A stretch of 64,000 nucleotides of DNA from Actinoplanes missouriensis 431 (GTDB lineage Bacteria > Actinomycetota > Actinomycetes > Mycobacteriales > Micromonosporaceae). The notes beneath the pieces are model-generated. The model was given only the letters and a program-made list of their open reading frames with translations. It searched no databases and was not told where the DNA came from. This document shows, one piece after another, positions 34,201 to 43,394 of the stretch. The stretch lies in assembly GCF_000284295.1 (NCBI RefSeq), contig NC_017093.1:6262001-6326000 (forward strand), written 5' to 3'. Within the stretch, counting starts at the first letter, position 1. Every line of letters begins with the position of its first letter. A program made the position numbers and the translations under genes.

Positions 34201-37200
34201 GCTGGCGCACGCGTTCCCGCCCCGGCCCGGCGGCGAGCCACGGCTGCTCGGCTCGGTGAAGACCAATATCGGTCACCTGCTCAACGCGGCGGCCATGCCC
34301 GCGCTGCTCAAGGTGATCCTTGCCTTCCAGCATCGCGAACTCCCGCCCTCCCTGCACCGAGGCGAACCGTCACACCGCTTCGACCTGGCCGCGGCAGGCT
34401 TCGAGGTCCTCACCGAACGCCGCCCCTGGACCGGCTCGCTGGCCGCGGTGAACAGCTTCGGCTTCGGCGGCACCAACGCCCACGCCGTCCTGGCCGCGCC
34501 CTCACCCACCGCACCGGGCGAGGCCGTCCTCATCTCGTCACCGGCATCCACAACGGACATCTCACGCGAATCACCGGACGCCCCTCAGCGCACCGGCCCG
34601 CGTCTGCTCACCCTCTCCGCTCACTCCGCGAAGGCGCTCGCCGCCGTGGTCGCCGACCTCACTGATCACCTCCGCGAACACCCTGAGCTGCACGAACACG
34701 ACGTCTGCGGCACCGCGTCGACAGCGCGAGATGATCACCCGTACCGGATCGGTCTGGTCTGTGAGGGGGACCTCGTCGAGCGGCTCGCGGCAGCGCAGCC
34801 GGCGCCTCGCGCAGGCCGCGCACCCCGCGTGGCGTTCCTCTTCACCGAGTCCGCGCCGTCCGGTGTCGCCGAGGCGGCCCGGTTGCGCGCGTGCGGTATC
34901 CGTCCGGACGCCGTCGCCGGCCACGACGACGGCGAGCTGACCGAGGCCACGATCACGCGCTTACTGACCGATGGTTTCGACACATTCGTCGTATTCGGTG
35001 GACGCCGCGAGGTGCTGCCCCTGCTGCCCGACGGGTCGGCGCTGATCGCCGGAACCGATGCTCGCGCGATCCTCGAAACCGCCGCTGAGCTGTGGCGACG
35101 CGGCGCACGACTGGATCGGGCGACCCTCGATGCGGGCAGTCACCGCGTTCCGCTGCCGACGTACCCGTTCCAGCGCCGCCAGTTCTGGATCACCCCGCCG
35201 GTCACGCTCGCCACCCCGCGCTGGCTCCCCGAACCGCTGACCGCTTCCGACCCCACCGGCGAAGTGTCCGTCTTGTGGGGATCTTTCAACGCCATGACAG
35301 CCCCGGCATCCGGTCACCTCCTTGTCATCACCGAGAACGCCCTGGTCACCGGCGAAGACGGGGAAGCCCACGACCCGGCCCAGGCGATCCGGCTCGGCCT
35401 CGCGATGGCCTGGGCCGACGAAAACCCCCACCTCGGGGTACGGGTAATCGACCTCTCCACGTCCGATCCGGAACAGGACCGTCACGACGTCGTCGCCCGG
35501 GAGGCCGCCGCCCCGCCGTCACCCGGCCCGGCCTCGGTCGTGGCCTGGCGCAACGGTCGGCGGCTGGCACGCTCGTTCACGCCGGAGCCGGCGCCGCAGC
35601 GGGTGGATCTGCCTCCGGACGGCAGCTATCTGATCGTCGGCGGAGCGGGCGCCGCCGGTTCCGCCATCGCCCGTGACCTGGCCCGGCGCGGCCGGCCGTC
35701 CCTGCTGCTGGCGGGCCGCTCAGCCGAACCCGTCACCCTGCTGGCCGAGTTACGGGCGCTGGGGGCCACGGCCGAGTACCGGGTCGCGGACATCGCCGTG
35801 GATTCCGACGTCGCGGCGCTGGTGGGCGGCTGGACGTTCGACGTGGTGGTGCAGGCCGCCGGCGTGGTACGACCGGGCAGCCTGCGGTCCAAGAGCGCCG
35901 CCGATCTGGAGGCCGGACTGGCGGCGAAGGTGACCGGCACCGCATCGCTGTTCGCCGCGGTTGCCCGCCGGAAGCCCGCGCTCGGCGACCGGTCGGCGAC
36001 GGGAGCAGGCACAGACTCGGGGCCGCTGTTCATTGCCCTCTCCTCGGTGTCGTCGGTAGTGCCCGGGCTGGGCGGCGCGATCGGTGAGTACGTCGCGGGC
36101 AACGCCTTCCTTGACGCGTTCGCGGCGGCACAGCGGGCGGCCGGACACCGGTTCGTGGCGGTCAACCTCCCGGCACTCAGCGGCGGCGGCCTCGCGAACG
36201 GCATCGACGGGCAGCTCCCGGTGTCGCGGGTCCCGGAGATCCTGTGGTCGGCCGCGGGCTTGAACGTGGCCCAGGTGCTGGTCAGCGCACCGGTCAGCGG
36301 TCCCACCCGTACCATCAGCGCACCTTTCCCCTCCCTCGCCGCCCCTCATGTGATCGTGGAATCTCCTGGAGCCGCCGAACGATCACCACACGCGGCGCCG
36401 GAGGAACTCGTCGCGGTGGTCCGGGAGCTGCTCGGCGGCGCGCTCGACCGGGAACCGTCGAGCATCGGGCTGGACGAGCCGTTCCTGACGCTGGGGCTGG
36501 ACTCGCTCACCGCCGTCGACCTGGTCAAGGAGCTGGAGACACGGCTCGGGCGCAGCCTGTCGACGACGCTCTTCTTCGAGCATCGGACGCTCGGTGAGCT
36601 CGCCGGACATCTGGCGGGACCGGAGAGTTTCCCGCTCAGTCCGGTGCAGCGAGCCTTCCACACGGCCGGTCGGCTCTATCCGGAGGTGCCCGCTTACGCG
36701 TACGTGAGGCAGACCGTGACCGGACCACTCGACCCGGACCGCCTCCGCGAAGCGTTCGTGGCGCTGGAAGAGCGGCATCCGATGCTGCGCGTGCGGATCG
36801 ATGCCGGCGGCCAGCGTTTCAGCAGTGGCGACACGGCGTCCTGGTTCCGGGTCGTGGAGCTGGACCGACCGCTGGCGGAGATCGACGCTGAGCTGCGTAA
36901 TGCCACGTTCGACCTGGCCCGCGAAGCGCCGATCCGCGCGGTGCTGGCCGTCGAGCGCCCGGAGCCGGGCTCGGGCGGGGTGTCGCATCTGCTCGTGGTG
37001 GCGCACCATGCGGCCGCTGACGGGTACAGCCTGGCGATCCTCGGGGACGAACTGTGGTCGATATACGGGGGTTCGGCGCCGGGCGGGTCACCGGCGACGA
37101 CGTTCGCCGAGCATGAGGCGTTACGGGCCGCGCCGAAGCCGGCCGACCTCGATCATTGGCGGACGGCGCTGAGCGGATATCCGTCGCTGACGCTGCCGTT

Positions 37201-40200
37201 CGACGGTTCGCCGGAACCCCGGCCGCCCTATGCGGTGCATCAGGTGTCGGCCGATCCGGCGCTGACGGCGGCGCTCGAGGAGCAGGCCCGGGCGGCCGGT
37301 GTCTCGCTGTTCCACCTGGTGCTGGCGGCGTACGTGCGGTGCCTGTCGCGATGGACGGGACAGTCAGCGGTTCCGGTGCTCGTCGCACGCGCCGGGCGGG
37401 AGGCGCGGCTGGCCGGTATCGATCGGATGGTGGGCCCGTTCGCGGACACCCTGCCGGTGCTCGCCACCGTGGAGCCGGGCGAACCGGTCGCGGCGCTGGC
37501 CGGGCGACTGCGGGACAGGTGGCTGGTCAGTGAGCAGCACGGATCGGTGTCGAGTCTGGATCTCGCGCGGTTGCTGGTTGACGTGCAGACGGCGAGTTTC
37601 AGTTTCGCCCGGTTCCCGTCGGCGGGGGTGACCGCCGCGGATCAGGTGACGGCGACGGTCGCGGGGACGGCGTCGGCCGCGACCCGGCTCGGGCTGGTCT
37701 GTTTCGAGGCGCACGGCGGGCTGCACTTCTCCTGGAACCACCCCGCCGGCCTGTTCGAGCCGGCGACCGTGGCCCGCTTCGCGGCGGAACACCTGGCCGA
37801 GGTGACGGCGCTGGCCCACGCCGGCTCGACCCCCGCAGCGGAAGCCCCGGCCCACGGTGACCCCTGGGACACGCCGGAGCTCACCGTGACTCAAGACCAA
37901 CCGACAGCGGCCCGGGCACACGGTGGGCCTCTGTCCACGCCGTCGATCGTGGAGCGGATCAGGGCTCAGTGCCGGCTCACTCCGATGGCCGTCGCCGTGC
38001 TGACCAGCGGGAAGCCACTCAGTTACGGAGATCTCGACCTGGCCTCCGACCGGCTGGCCGCCACGCTCGAAGCACATCTGTCCGCCGCCGGCACCGGCGG
38101 AAACAGCGGCCACCGACGGGTCGGGCTGCTCACCGGACGCGGCAGCGCTACCGTGATCGGCCTCCTCGGCATCCTCAAAGCGAACGCCGCCTGGATCCCC
38201 CTCGACGCGACCCACCCACCGGCGCGCCTCACCGACCAACTGACCCGGACCCGCGCGGACATCGTCGTCTGCGACCCCGAGACCCGGAACGTCACCCACG
38301 AACTGGGCGCCTTCACCCTCGTGGACGCCACCGCGCCGCCCGCCGCAACCCAGCCGCCCACCGCAACCCAGCCGGCCGGCGCGCCGCACGCCACCACCCA
38401 GCCGCCCACCGCGCCGCCTCCGATCGAGAACCGGCCGGACGACATCGCCTACGTCATCTTCACGTCCGGTTCCACCGGGCGTCCCAAGGCCGTCCCGATC
38501 ACCCATCGCTCGATGGTCAACTACCTCGACTGGGCGATCGGCGAGTTCGGATACCACTCCGGCGACCGCCTCGCACAGACCGCCTCCCTCTGCTTCGACG
38601 CCTCGGTGCGGCAGCTCCTGGCGCCGCTCCTCGTCGGCGCAACCGTCGTGACCTGGGACAACGAGACCGTCCGCGATCCCGCTGAGCTGTTCGAGCGGCT
38701 GGCCGAGGACCGGGTCACCGTGTGGAGCTCGGTACCCACCCTCTGGGAACGGCTGCTCGGCGCCGCCGAGAAGAGCCGCCGGAACCCTCCCCTGCGGCTC
38801 GTGCACGTCGGCGGCGAGGAGCTCTCCCCCGTACACGTCAGACGGTGGTTTGACCGGTTCGGACCAGGGCAGAAAATTACCAACCTCTATGGCCCCACCG
38901 AGACCACGATCAACGCCACCTGTCATGTCATCACCGCGCGCCCGGCCGACGACGTTCTGCGTCTGCCGATTGGCAAACCCATCGGGGGTACGGTCGTCGC
39001 GGTGCTGAGCGAGACGCCGGCAGCACGGCCCTGTGCTGCCGGCGAGGTCGGTGAGCTGTACATCGCCGGAGCCGGGTTGTCCCCCGGCTATCTCGACGAC
39101 CCGGAGCAGACCGCCGCGCGGTTCGTCGAACGGGACGGCCGGCGCTGGTACCGCAGCGGCGACCGCGCGGTGATCGACGCCGACGGCCTGCTCTGGTTCC
39201 GCGGGCGGGTCGACGACCAGGTGAAACTCCACGGCTACCGGATCGAGCCGGGCGAGGTGACCGCGGCGCTGCGCCGGCATCCGTCGGTGGAGAGCGCCGC
39301 CGTGCGGGTCGAGGCCGGTCGCCTCACCGCCTGGGTTCAGCCCGGTGAACCCGTCGAGCCGGCCGAACTGCGGGCGTTCCTCGCGACGTCGCTGCCCCCG
39401 TACCTCGTGCCGTCCCGCTTCGAAATCGTCCCCGCACTGCCCCTCACCGCGACCGGAAAGGTTCAGCTGCCACCCAGCCCCTCCGACACGACGGCCACGC
39501 CGGCCGACCACGTCGACGAGACGGCTGAGCCGGCGACCCGCACCGAGCGGCTCCTCGCCGCGATCTGGTGCGACCAGCTGGGCCTTGCCCGGGTGCGTCG
39601 CGACGACGACTATTTCCAGCTCGGCGGGGACTCGATCGGCGTCCTCGACATGTTCGCCACCCTCGAGACAGCCCTGGAGACGGCCCGGCGGGAGGAGGCG
39701 CCCGCACCCACGCGCGGTGCCACGGAACCACTCGCCCTGCCGCGGCCCACGGTCATCTACCGACACCGGACCCTCGCCGCTCTGGCCTCCGTCATCGACG
39801 CCGCGCACGCCGCCACGCCCGAGCCCATGCCCGCGCCCGCCGCCGCGTCCACGCTCACCGCCACGCCCGCGCACGACGATGGCGCCTTCCCGCTGACCGC
39901 CAGCCAGCGCGGATTCCTGCTCGCCGACGCGCTAGGCGCACCGTCGACGTGGCTGGCCACGCCCCGCATCCACGGGCCCATCGACCGAGAGCGATTCCAG
40001 CACGCGGTCGACACCCTGGTCGAACGTCATCCGATGCTACGAACCGTCATCCACGCCGATTCACGCCCGCCGATGCAGCGGGAGCTGGCCTCGCCGGGAC
40101 GGCTGACCGTCGCGTTCGAGCCGAATCCGGCGCCCCTCCACGAGGAGCTCGCGACCGAGAAAGCCCATCGGTTCGACCCAGCGCGGTGGCCCCTGCTGCG

Positions 40201-42091
40201 GTTGCGGCTGCTGCGCACCGGGCCGGAGGAGCACGTGCTGATCATGCATGCGCACCACCTGATCGGGGATGGTTACAGCGTCGCGCTGCTGGCCCGGGAA
40301 TTGTTCGCCGTCTATGACGGGGCGAAGCTGCCGCCGTTGCGGTCGACGTTCCGGGACTACGTGGCGTTGCTCGACGGGTTGACCCCCGAGGTCGTCGAGG
40401 GTGGCTCGTTCGGGGGCGGGACGGTATCGGCGACCGACTTCACGGTGACGGGTCGGGTTCCGTTCTCGACGGTGCTTTCCGCATACCGTGAAGCTCTGAC
40501 CAGCGTCATCGGCGCGCCGGAGTCGGTGATCGGCGTGGCGGTGACCGGTCGTGATCACGCCCTTCCCGACCTGGCCCGGATCTTCGGACCATGCGCGACG
40601 GCGGTGGCGGCGGCTCTCGGCACCGATCTCGCGGAGGCCCGCACCCGGACGTTCGTCGCCCCGCGCGGCTGGCGCTATTTCCTCACCTATCTGGACTTCG
40701 ACGCGCTCGGTCCGCTGAGCGGCGAAACCCTGCGCTGGGAATGGTCGGATTCGGACTCGGACCTGACCGTGCCGTCCGGAACCGACGTCCTGCTTGCCGC
40801 CCGTCCCATCGACGGCGGCCTCCGCGTGACGCTGCGCGGCCACCTGCCCGCAGAGATCGTGGAGCGGCTGGCGGCGGCGCTGCGCACCGCCTTGCGGCGG
40901 CTCGACGCCGCGCTGATCGGCTACCTTCCGGCCCCCGCGCAGATCGCGCAACTGATTCCCTCATCGGTACGGGCGATGCTGCCGGCCTTGGACCGCGAGA
41001 GCATCCGGGCAGCTCTCTTCCCGGACAGGAGTGCACGCCTGCTGGAGACCGCCGATACCCCGCTCGGGCGTTCCGGGTTCGTGTGCCTGCCGAGATTCGC
41101 CGACGAGCTCGGCAACCCGGGTCTCGCCGAGGCCGCCGCCGCAGCGGTGGACATCGCCGCCGGCCACGGCGCCCGAACCGTCTCGCTCGCCGGCATGATT
41201 CCGGCACACACCGGATACGGAACGGCGGTGTCCGAGCTGATCCGCTCGAACACTGTAATCACTACCGGTCACGCGGTGACGGCAGCGTCGGTTGTCCGCA
41301 CCACCCTCGCGGCGCTCGCCGCTCAGGGACGCAAGCTGTCCGGCAGCGTGGTGGCGGTGGTCGGCGTCGGCTCGATCGGCAGTTCCTCGCTGCGGCTGCT
41401 GCTCGACCGCGGCCCGGAGACACCGGCCGGCCTGATCCTCTGCGACCTGCCCGCGGCCGCCGGCCGGCTGGCGGACCTCGCCGATTCCCTGCCCGGCATC
41501 CCCACCGAGATCGTCGCGGCCACCCCCGCGGCACCGGACGCCGTCTACCGCGCCGACGTCATCGTCGCGGCCACGAGCGGCGGCCCGGGCACCGTCGACG
41601 TCGACCGGCTGCGACCGGGAACGATCGTCGTCGACGACTCGTTCCCGCACTGCTTCGACACCGCGAAGGCCCTCACCCGGATGCGCGAGCGGGCCGACGT
41701 CCTGATCGTCGGCGGCGGCTTGCTCGACTGCGGCCCGTCCACCCGCGAGGCGGCGCCGGGACTCCCCGCCGCCCAGTTCAGCCTGCCCGGCACGATCGCC
41801 TCCTGCCAGCTGGAGTCCCTCCTGCACGCGACGGCAGGCGCCCTCGACCCGACGGCACGCAATGCCCGGCCGACAGCAGGCGGGCACGGGACAGAGGCCG
41901 GCGTTGCCGGCGCCGCGCGGACAACCGGCCTGCCCGCCGTCCTGGGCCCGGTGAACGCGGAGCAGGCAGCGGTCTACGGCGCCGCACTCGACGCCGCGGG
42001 CGTCCGAGCAGCCCCGCTACACCTGCTGGGCACGGTGGTCGCGCCCGGAACGGGTCAGTCCCAGGAGGGGACCCACCACAGCCAGCCGTAG
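31217..42091 (+). CDS. Hybrid PKS/NRPS: FAAL-ACP-KS-(AT)-KR-ACP-C-A-PCP-C-AAR
   Basis: One 3,624-residue assembly line. Fatty acyl-AMP ligase 1-545 (FSSGSTGTPKGV, WMPYFHDMGL). ACP, Ser630 in GGSSL. KS 697-1095 with Cys848 (DTACSSA), His981 (EAHGTGTP) and His1020 (KTNIGH). AT remnant about 1205-1310, GHDDGE in place of GHSxGE. KR about 1320-1700 (GGAGAAGSA). ACP, Ser1763 (GLDSL). C1, HHAAADG at 1930. A domain 2244-2750 (FTSGSTGRP, LYGPTETT, KLHGYRIEPGE). PCP, Ser2806 (GGDSI). C2, HHLIGDG at 3013. The last 350 residues resemble cyanobacterial acyl-ACP reductase: TTGHAVTAASVV, VVGVGSIGSSSLRLL and Cys3530 in ASCQLESLL. Predicted: a fatty acid is loaded, processed, joined to one amino acid and released reductively. 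Start by leaderless -10 box. Confidence 0.9.
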   Translation: MTLTDVLARAAALAPDQGIVHVGDTDRLVGYAELHADALRVAGGLRAAGLRPGDPLLVVAAAGEDFLALFWGAVLAGVVPVPLPPEPDRLAAVRRHLSSPGSPSPALAGDPVVPGALSLETLRSAEPLSAAHPARPDDVAFLQFSSGSTGTPKGVELTHRNVVANLDQAARASGTGPSDVVVTWMPYFHDMGLIGTHLTPVHVRCRQVRISPLTFAKRPETWLRVAARHRGTVLSAANFALALVVRRVPDALLEGLDLSSVRLVMVGAEPISPAVWRAFAAKMERAGLRRSALAPVYGLAEATVAVAFPPMGEVAEPVALSRAALARGVALPVSSAASAASAASAVEFMDVGHPVPGCAVRIVDADGIVVEDGLVGAVQVAGPNVTRGYHRDPRATAAALTGDGWLRTGDIGFLRNGRLVISGREKDVLFVHGRNFHAADLEEVAAATPGLGAGPVAVVGATDPDGGRELVVLFLAAPAVRSDPGAAERARRRVAEALGYDNVRAEVVPRGAFARTTSGKLRRQPLRDRISAMLAEPHAIRPRATKPFATKPFATKPRAAEPRAAEPRAPEVHPAAAPARSAPEISSDTGYFRSRRDMEGLVRAVWARVLRIEPETIGAEDRFLAIGGSSLAAMEVLAGLEDALGRTLDPVLLRDCATVPALADRLLAGPLPAAAEPAVPLPALTESAAAAEAGISHDLAIIGMACRFPDADTPEQFWNNLINGRDSVTRSDRWDGYGAFLADPSLFDAGYFGIGDEEARLLDPHARIFLELAHEALERAGYAGPRRHGRRIGVFAAVGESGYPELLRDTIAGAGAHALTGSLRNLTPARVAHLLDLHGPAVAIDTACSSALVALHLARLSLTAGDCDVAIVGGVNLNLTSTGHSLLAGAQALSPTGRCRAFAGDADGFVPGEGGAVLVLTRPETTGGAPVLALLKGTAVNNDGRSLSLMAPNPVLQREVVAEPYRRMGVDPAGVTYIEAHGTGTPVGDPIEARSLAHAFPPRPGGEPRLLGSVKTNIGHLLNAAAMPALLKVILAFQHRELPPSLHRGEPSHRFDLAAAGFEVLTERRPWTGSLAAVNSFGFGGTNAHAVLAAPSPTAPGEAVLISSPASTTDISRESPDAPQRTGPRLLTLSAHSAKALAAVVADLTDHLREHPELHEHDVCGTASTARDDHPYRIGLVCEGDLVERLAAAQPAPRAGRAPRVAFLFTESAPSGVAEAARLRACGIRPDAVAGHDDGELTEATITRLLTDGFDTFVVFGGRREVLPLLPDGSALIAGTDARAILETAAELWRRGARLDRATLDAGSHRVPLPTYPFQRRQFWITPPVTLATPRWLPEPLTASDPTGEVSVLWGSFNAMTAPASGHLLVITENALVTGEDGEAHDPAQAIRLGLAMAWADENPHLGVRVIDLSTSDPEQDRHDVVAREAAAPPSPGPASVVAWRNGRRLARSFTPEPAPQRVDLPPDGSYLIVGGAGAAGSAIARDLARRGRPSLLLAGRSAEPVTLLAELRALGATAEYRVADIAVDSDVAALVGGWTFDVVVQAAGVVRPGSLRSKSAADLEAGLAAKVTGTASLFAAVARRKPALGDRSATGAGTDSGPLFIALSSVSSVVPGLGGAIGEYVAGNAFLDAFAAAQRAAGHRFVAVNLPALSGGGLANGIDGQLPVSRVPEILWSAAGLNVAQVLVSAPVSGPTRTISAPFPSLAAPHVIVESPGAAERSPHAAPEELVAVVRELLGGALDREPSSIGLDEPFLTLGLDSLTAVDLVKELETRLGRSLSTTLFFEHRTLGELAGHLAGPESFPLSPVQRAFHTAGRLYPEVPAYAYVRQTVTGPLDPDRLREAFVALEERHPMLRVRIDAGGQRFSSGDTASWFRVVELDRPLAEIDAELRNATFDLAREAPIRAVLAVERPEPGSGGVSHLLVVAHHAAADGYSLAILGDELWSIYGGSAPGGSPATTFAEHEALRAAPKPADLDHWRTALSGYPSLTLPFDGSPEPRPPYAVHQVSADPALTAALEEQARAAGVSLFHLVLAAYVRCLSRWTGQSAVPVLVARAGREARLAGIDRMVGPFADTLPVLATVEPGEPVAALAGRLRDRWLVSEQHGSVSSLDLARLLVDVQTASFSFARFPSAGVTAADQVTATVAGTASAATRLGLVCFEAHGGLHFSWNHPAGLFEPATVARFAAEHLAEVTALAHAGSTPAAEAPAHGDPWDTPELTVTQDQPTAARAHGGPLSTPSIVERIRAQCRLTPMAVAVLTSGKPLSYGDLDLASDRLAATLEAHLSAAGTGGNSGHRRVGLLTGRGSATVIGLLGILKANAAWIPLDATHPPARLTDQLTRTRADIVVCDPETRNVTHELGAFTLVDATAPPAATQPPTATQPAGAPHATTQPPTAPPPIENRPDDIAYVIFTSGSTGRPKAVPITHRSMVNYLDWAIGEFGYHSGDRLAQTASLCFDASVRQLLAPLLVGATVVTWDNETVRDPAELFERLAEDRVTVWSSVPTLWERLLGAAEKSRRNPPLRLVHVGGEELSPVHVRRWFDRFGPGQKITNLYGPTETTINATCHVITARPADDVLRLPIGKPIGGTVVAVLSETPAARPCAAGEVGELYIAGAGLSPGYLDDPEQTAARFVERDGRRWYRSGDRAVIDADGLLWFRGRVDDQVKLHGYRIEPGEVTAALRRHPSVESAAVRVEAGRLTAWVQPGEPVEPAELRAFLATSLPPYLVPSRFEIVPALPLTATGKVQLPPSPSDTTATPADHVDETAEPATRTERLLAAIWCDQLGLARVRRDDDYFQLGGDSIGVLDMFATLETALETARREEAPAPTRGATEPLALPRPTVIYRHRTLAALASVIDAAHAATPEPMPAPAAASTLTATPAHDDGAFPLTASQRGFLLADALGAPSTWLATPRIHGPIDRERFQHAVDTLVERHPMLRTVIHADSRPPMQRELASPGRLTVAFEPNPAPLHEELATEKAHRFDPARWPLLRLRLLRTGPEEHVLIMHAHHLIGDGYSVALLARELFAVYDGAKLPPLRSTFRDYVALLDGLTPEVVEGGSFGGGTVSATDFTVTGRVPFSTVLSAYREALTSVIGAPESVIGVAVTGRDHALPDLARIFGPCATAVAAALGTDLAEARTRTFVAPRGWRYFLTYLDFDALGPLSGETLRWEWSDSDSDLTVPSGTDVLLAARPIDGGLRVTLRGHLPAEIVERLAAALRTALRRLDAALIGYLPAPAQIAQLIPSSVRAMLPALDRESIRAALFPDRSARLLETADTPLGRSGFVCLPRFADELGNPGLAEAAAAAVDIAAGHGARTVSLAGMIPAHTGYGTAVSELIRSNTVITTGHAVTAASVVRTTLAALAAQGRKLSGSVVAVVGVGSIGSSSLRLLLDRGPETPAGLILCDLPAAAGRLADLADSLPGIPTEIVAATPAAPDAVYRADVIVAATSGGPGTVDVDRLRPGTIVVDDSFPHCFDTAKALTRMRERADVLIVGGGLLDCGPSTREAAPGLPAAQFSLPGTIASCQLESLLHATAGALDPTARNARPTAGGHGTEAGVAGAARTTGLPAVLGPVNAEQAAVYGAALDAAGVRAAPLHLLGTVVAPGTGQSQEGTHHSQP
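32222..32250 (+). repeat. 9-bp tandem repeat in the FAAL region
   Basis: About three copies of GCGGCTTCG encode a Ser-Ala-Ala run inside the ligase C-terminal part. It is a likely length-variable linker. Confidence 0.7.
32846..32920 (+). repeat. Five 15-bp tandem repeats between FAAL and ACP
   Basis: Five units drift from GCGACCAAGCCCTTC to GCCGCCGAGCCCCGC and encode ATKPF, ATKPF, ATKPR, AAEPR, AAEPR. They form a flexible Pro-rich interdomain linker and are not a CRISPR array. Confidence 0.85.
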
Positions 42092-43245
42092 GGCGGCGGC
42101 GGCCAGGACGGATCGGGGCGCCAGCCGGGTGGTGGTTTCCACCCGGCCGGCGGCTCCGGCCAGTTCGGCGGCACGACGAAGCGGATACCGGTCGGTTCCG
42201 GCGGGATGGTGCCCGGATCCCAGCCCGCCGCCGGCCCGGGAACAGCGGACGCCACTCCAGCAGCGACCGGCACCAGGCCGGAGACCACCGGCGCCGGGCC
42301 GGGGACCACGGGCGGCACGGTGGACGTCTGCGGTGAGCCGCCGGGAACCGGCCCGAGCGAGAACGAGATCGACGTGGAACCCGCCGAGACGACCGAACCC
42401 ACCGGAACCGGCGACGAGGACACCGGCGGGACCGGCGGCGGCGGGACGGCCACCGTCGACGGCTCCGCGCCCATCTTCACCGCATACACGTGCGCATCCG
42501 CGATCCAGCTCTCCGGCAACTCGTGTGCCCGCACCACCTGCAGCACCACCTCCGCCTTGAGCCGGTTCCCCTTCACGACGGCCCGCACCCCGGCGCCCAG
42601 CCCGCCCTCGGCCAGCATCCGCACCGCGGGCAGCACCTCACCGCTCATCTTCGGCGTCAGCTGTCCGACCCGTACCCCGTCGATCCGCACCTCCACCACG
42701 GTCCGGGTGCTACGGGCCAGCTGTTCGGTGACCTCGTGCAGGGTGGCGTGCACCCAGCACTCGCCTTCCGGGCAGAGCCACGGGATCAGCGCGTCGAGGT
42801 GGTGCTCCTCGCCGGTGACCTGGATGGCGTTGCCGAGCGGCAGCATCAGATGCGGCCCGGTGGGTGGGGCGTTCCCGGGTACGAGCAAGTGCGGCTCAGC
42901 CAGTTCGAGACGCGCCGAGTATCCCCAGTCGCCGCCCCAGAGGTGTGCGGTGACCTGCGGATCCCAGCCGTTCGCCACGAGCTCGGCGAGGACCGGGACA
43001 TAGCGTGCGGCGTCGGCGCGGGAGAGGTGGCCGATCTGGCCGGTGGAGGCCCAGACACCGACGGCGTTGGGGTCGTGCCGGTTCCGCGGATCGGGCATGA
43101 GCCGCACCGGCGTGACGATCTCCGCATCGGACGCGGGCGCCGATGCTCCGAACAGGGCCTTCCACGCCGGGGTGTAGTGCGACTCCCCGACGACCTCGAT
43201 GTTCGCCCAGCCGCGCTGGCCCCACAGGTCAAACGGTACCGACAT
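42055..43245 (-). CDS. HIRAN-domain protein with proline-rich C-terminus
   Basis: A 396-residue protein from ATG 43245. Residues 10-90 are a HIRAN domain (VVGESHY at the start; LMPDPRNRHDPNAVGVW; GQIGHLSRADAARY), a fold that binds DNA ends or damaged DNA. A second, weaker HIRAN-like unit spans about 130-230 (IQVTGEEHHLDAL ... VEVRIDGVRVGQLTPKMS). The last 150 residues are Pro/Val/Ser-rich, end in several PPPGWxPDPSWPPPP-type units and are probably unstructured. The last 37 bases are antisense to the end of the PKS/NRPS gene. A role in DNA repair or defence is possible but only inferred. Confidence 0.82.
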   Translation of the reverse strand: MSVPFDLWGQRGWANIEVVGESHYTPAWKALFGASAPASDAEIVTPVRLMPDPRNRHDPNAVGVWASTGQIGHLSRADAARYVPVLAELVANGWDPQVTAHLWGGDWGYSARLELAEPHLLVPGNAPPTGPHLMLPLGNAIQVTGEEHHLDALIPWLCPEGECWVHATLHEVTEQLARSTRTVVEVRIDGVRVGQLTPKMSGEVLPAVRMLAEGGLGAGVRAVVKGNRLKAEVVLQVVRAHELPESWIADAHVYAVKMGAEPSTVAVPPPPVPPVSSSPVPVGSVVSAGSTSISFSLGPVPGGSPQTSTVPPVVPGPAPVVSGLVPVAAGVASAVPGPAAGWDPGTIPPEPTGIRFVVPPNWPEPPAGWKPPPGWRPDPSWPPPPYGWLWWVPSWD

Positions 43246-43382
43246 GGACGGCAAGCGTACGGACGCGCGGCTGCGGTGGCGGTCAGCGACGCTCGCCCGT
43301 ACAGCCAGCGGTTTTCGCCGGATCAGCGGAAGCGAACACCAGTGATTCACAGGCGTCGATTCTCGGTGTTAGCGTCTGACCA

Positions 43383-43394
43383 CCCAACGTTGGG
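43383..43394. promoter_or_regulatory. 12-bp palindrome overlapping the protease RBS
   Basis: CCCAACGTTGGG is a perfect palindrome whose right end merges into the ribosome site GGGAGGAA of the subtilisin gene. A TAGCGT box lies about 10 bases upstream. It could be an operator or could sequester the ribosome site. Confidence 0.4.

Noticed and set aside
37364..39874. An 836-residue minus-strand frame inside the PKS/NRPS
   Set aside because: The plus-strand C and A domain motifs are unambiguous; the antisense frame is low in complexity.
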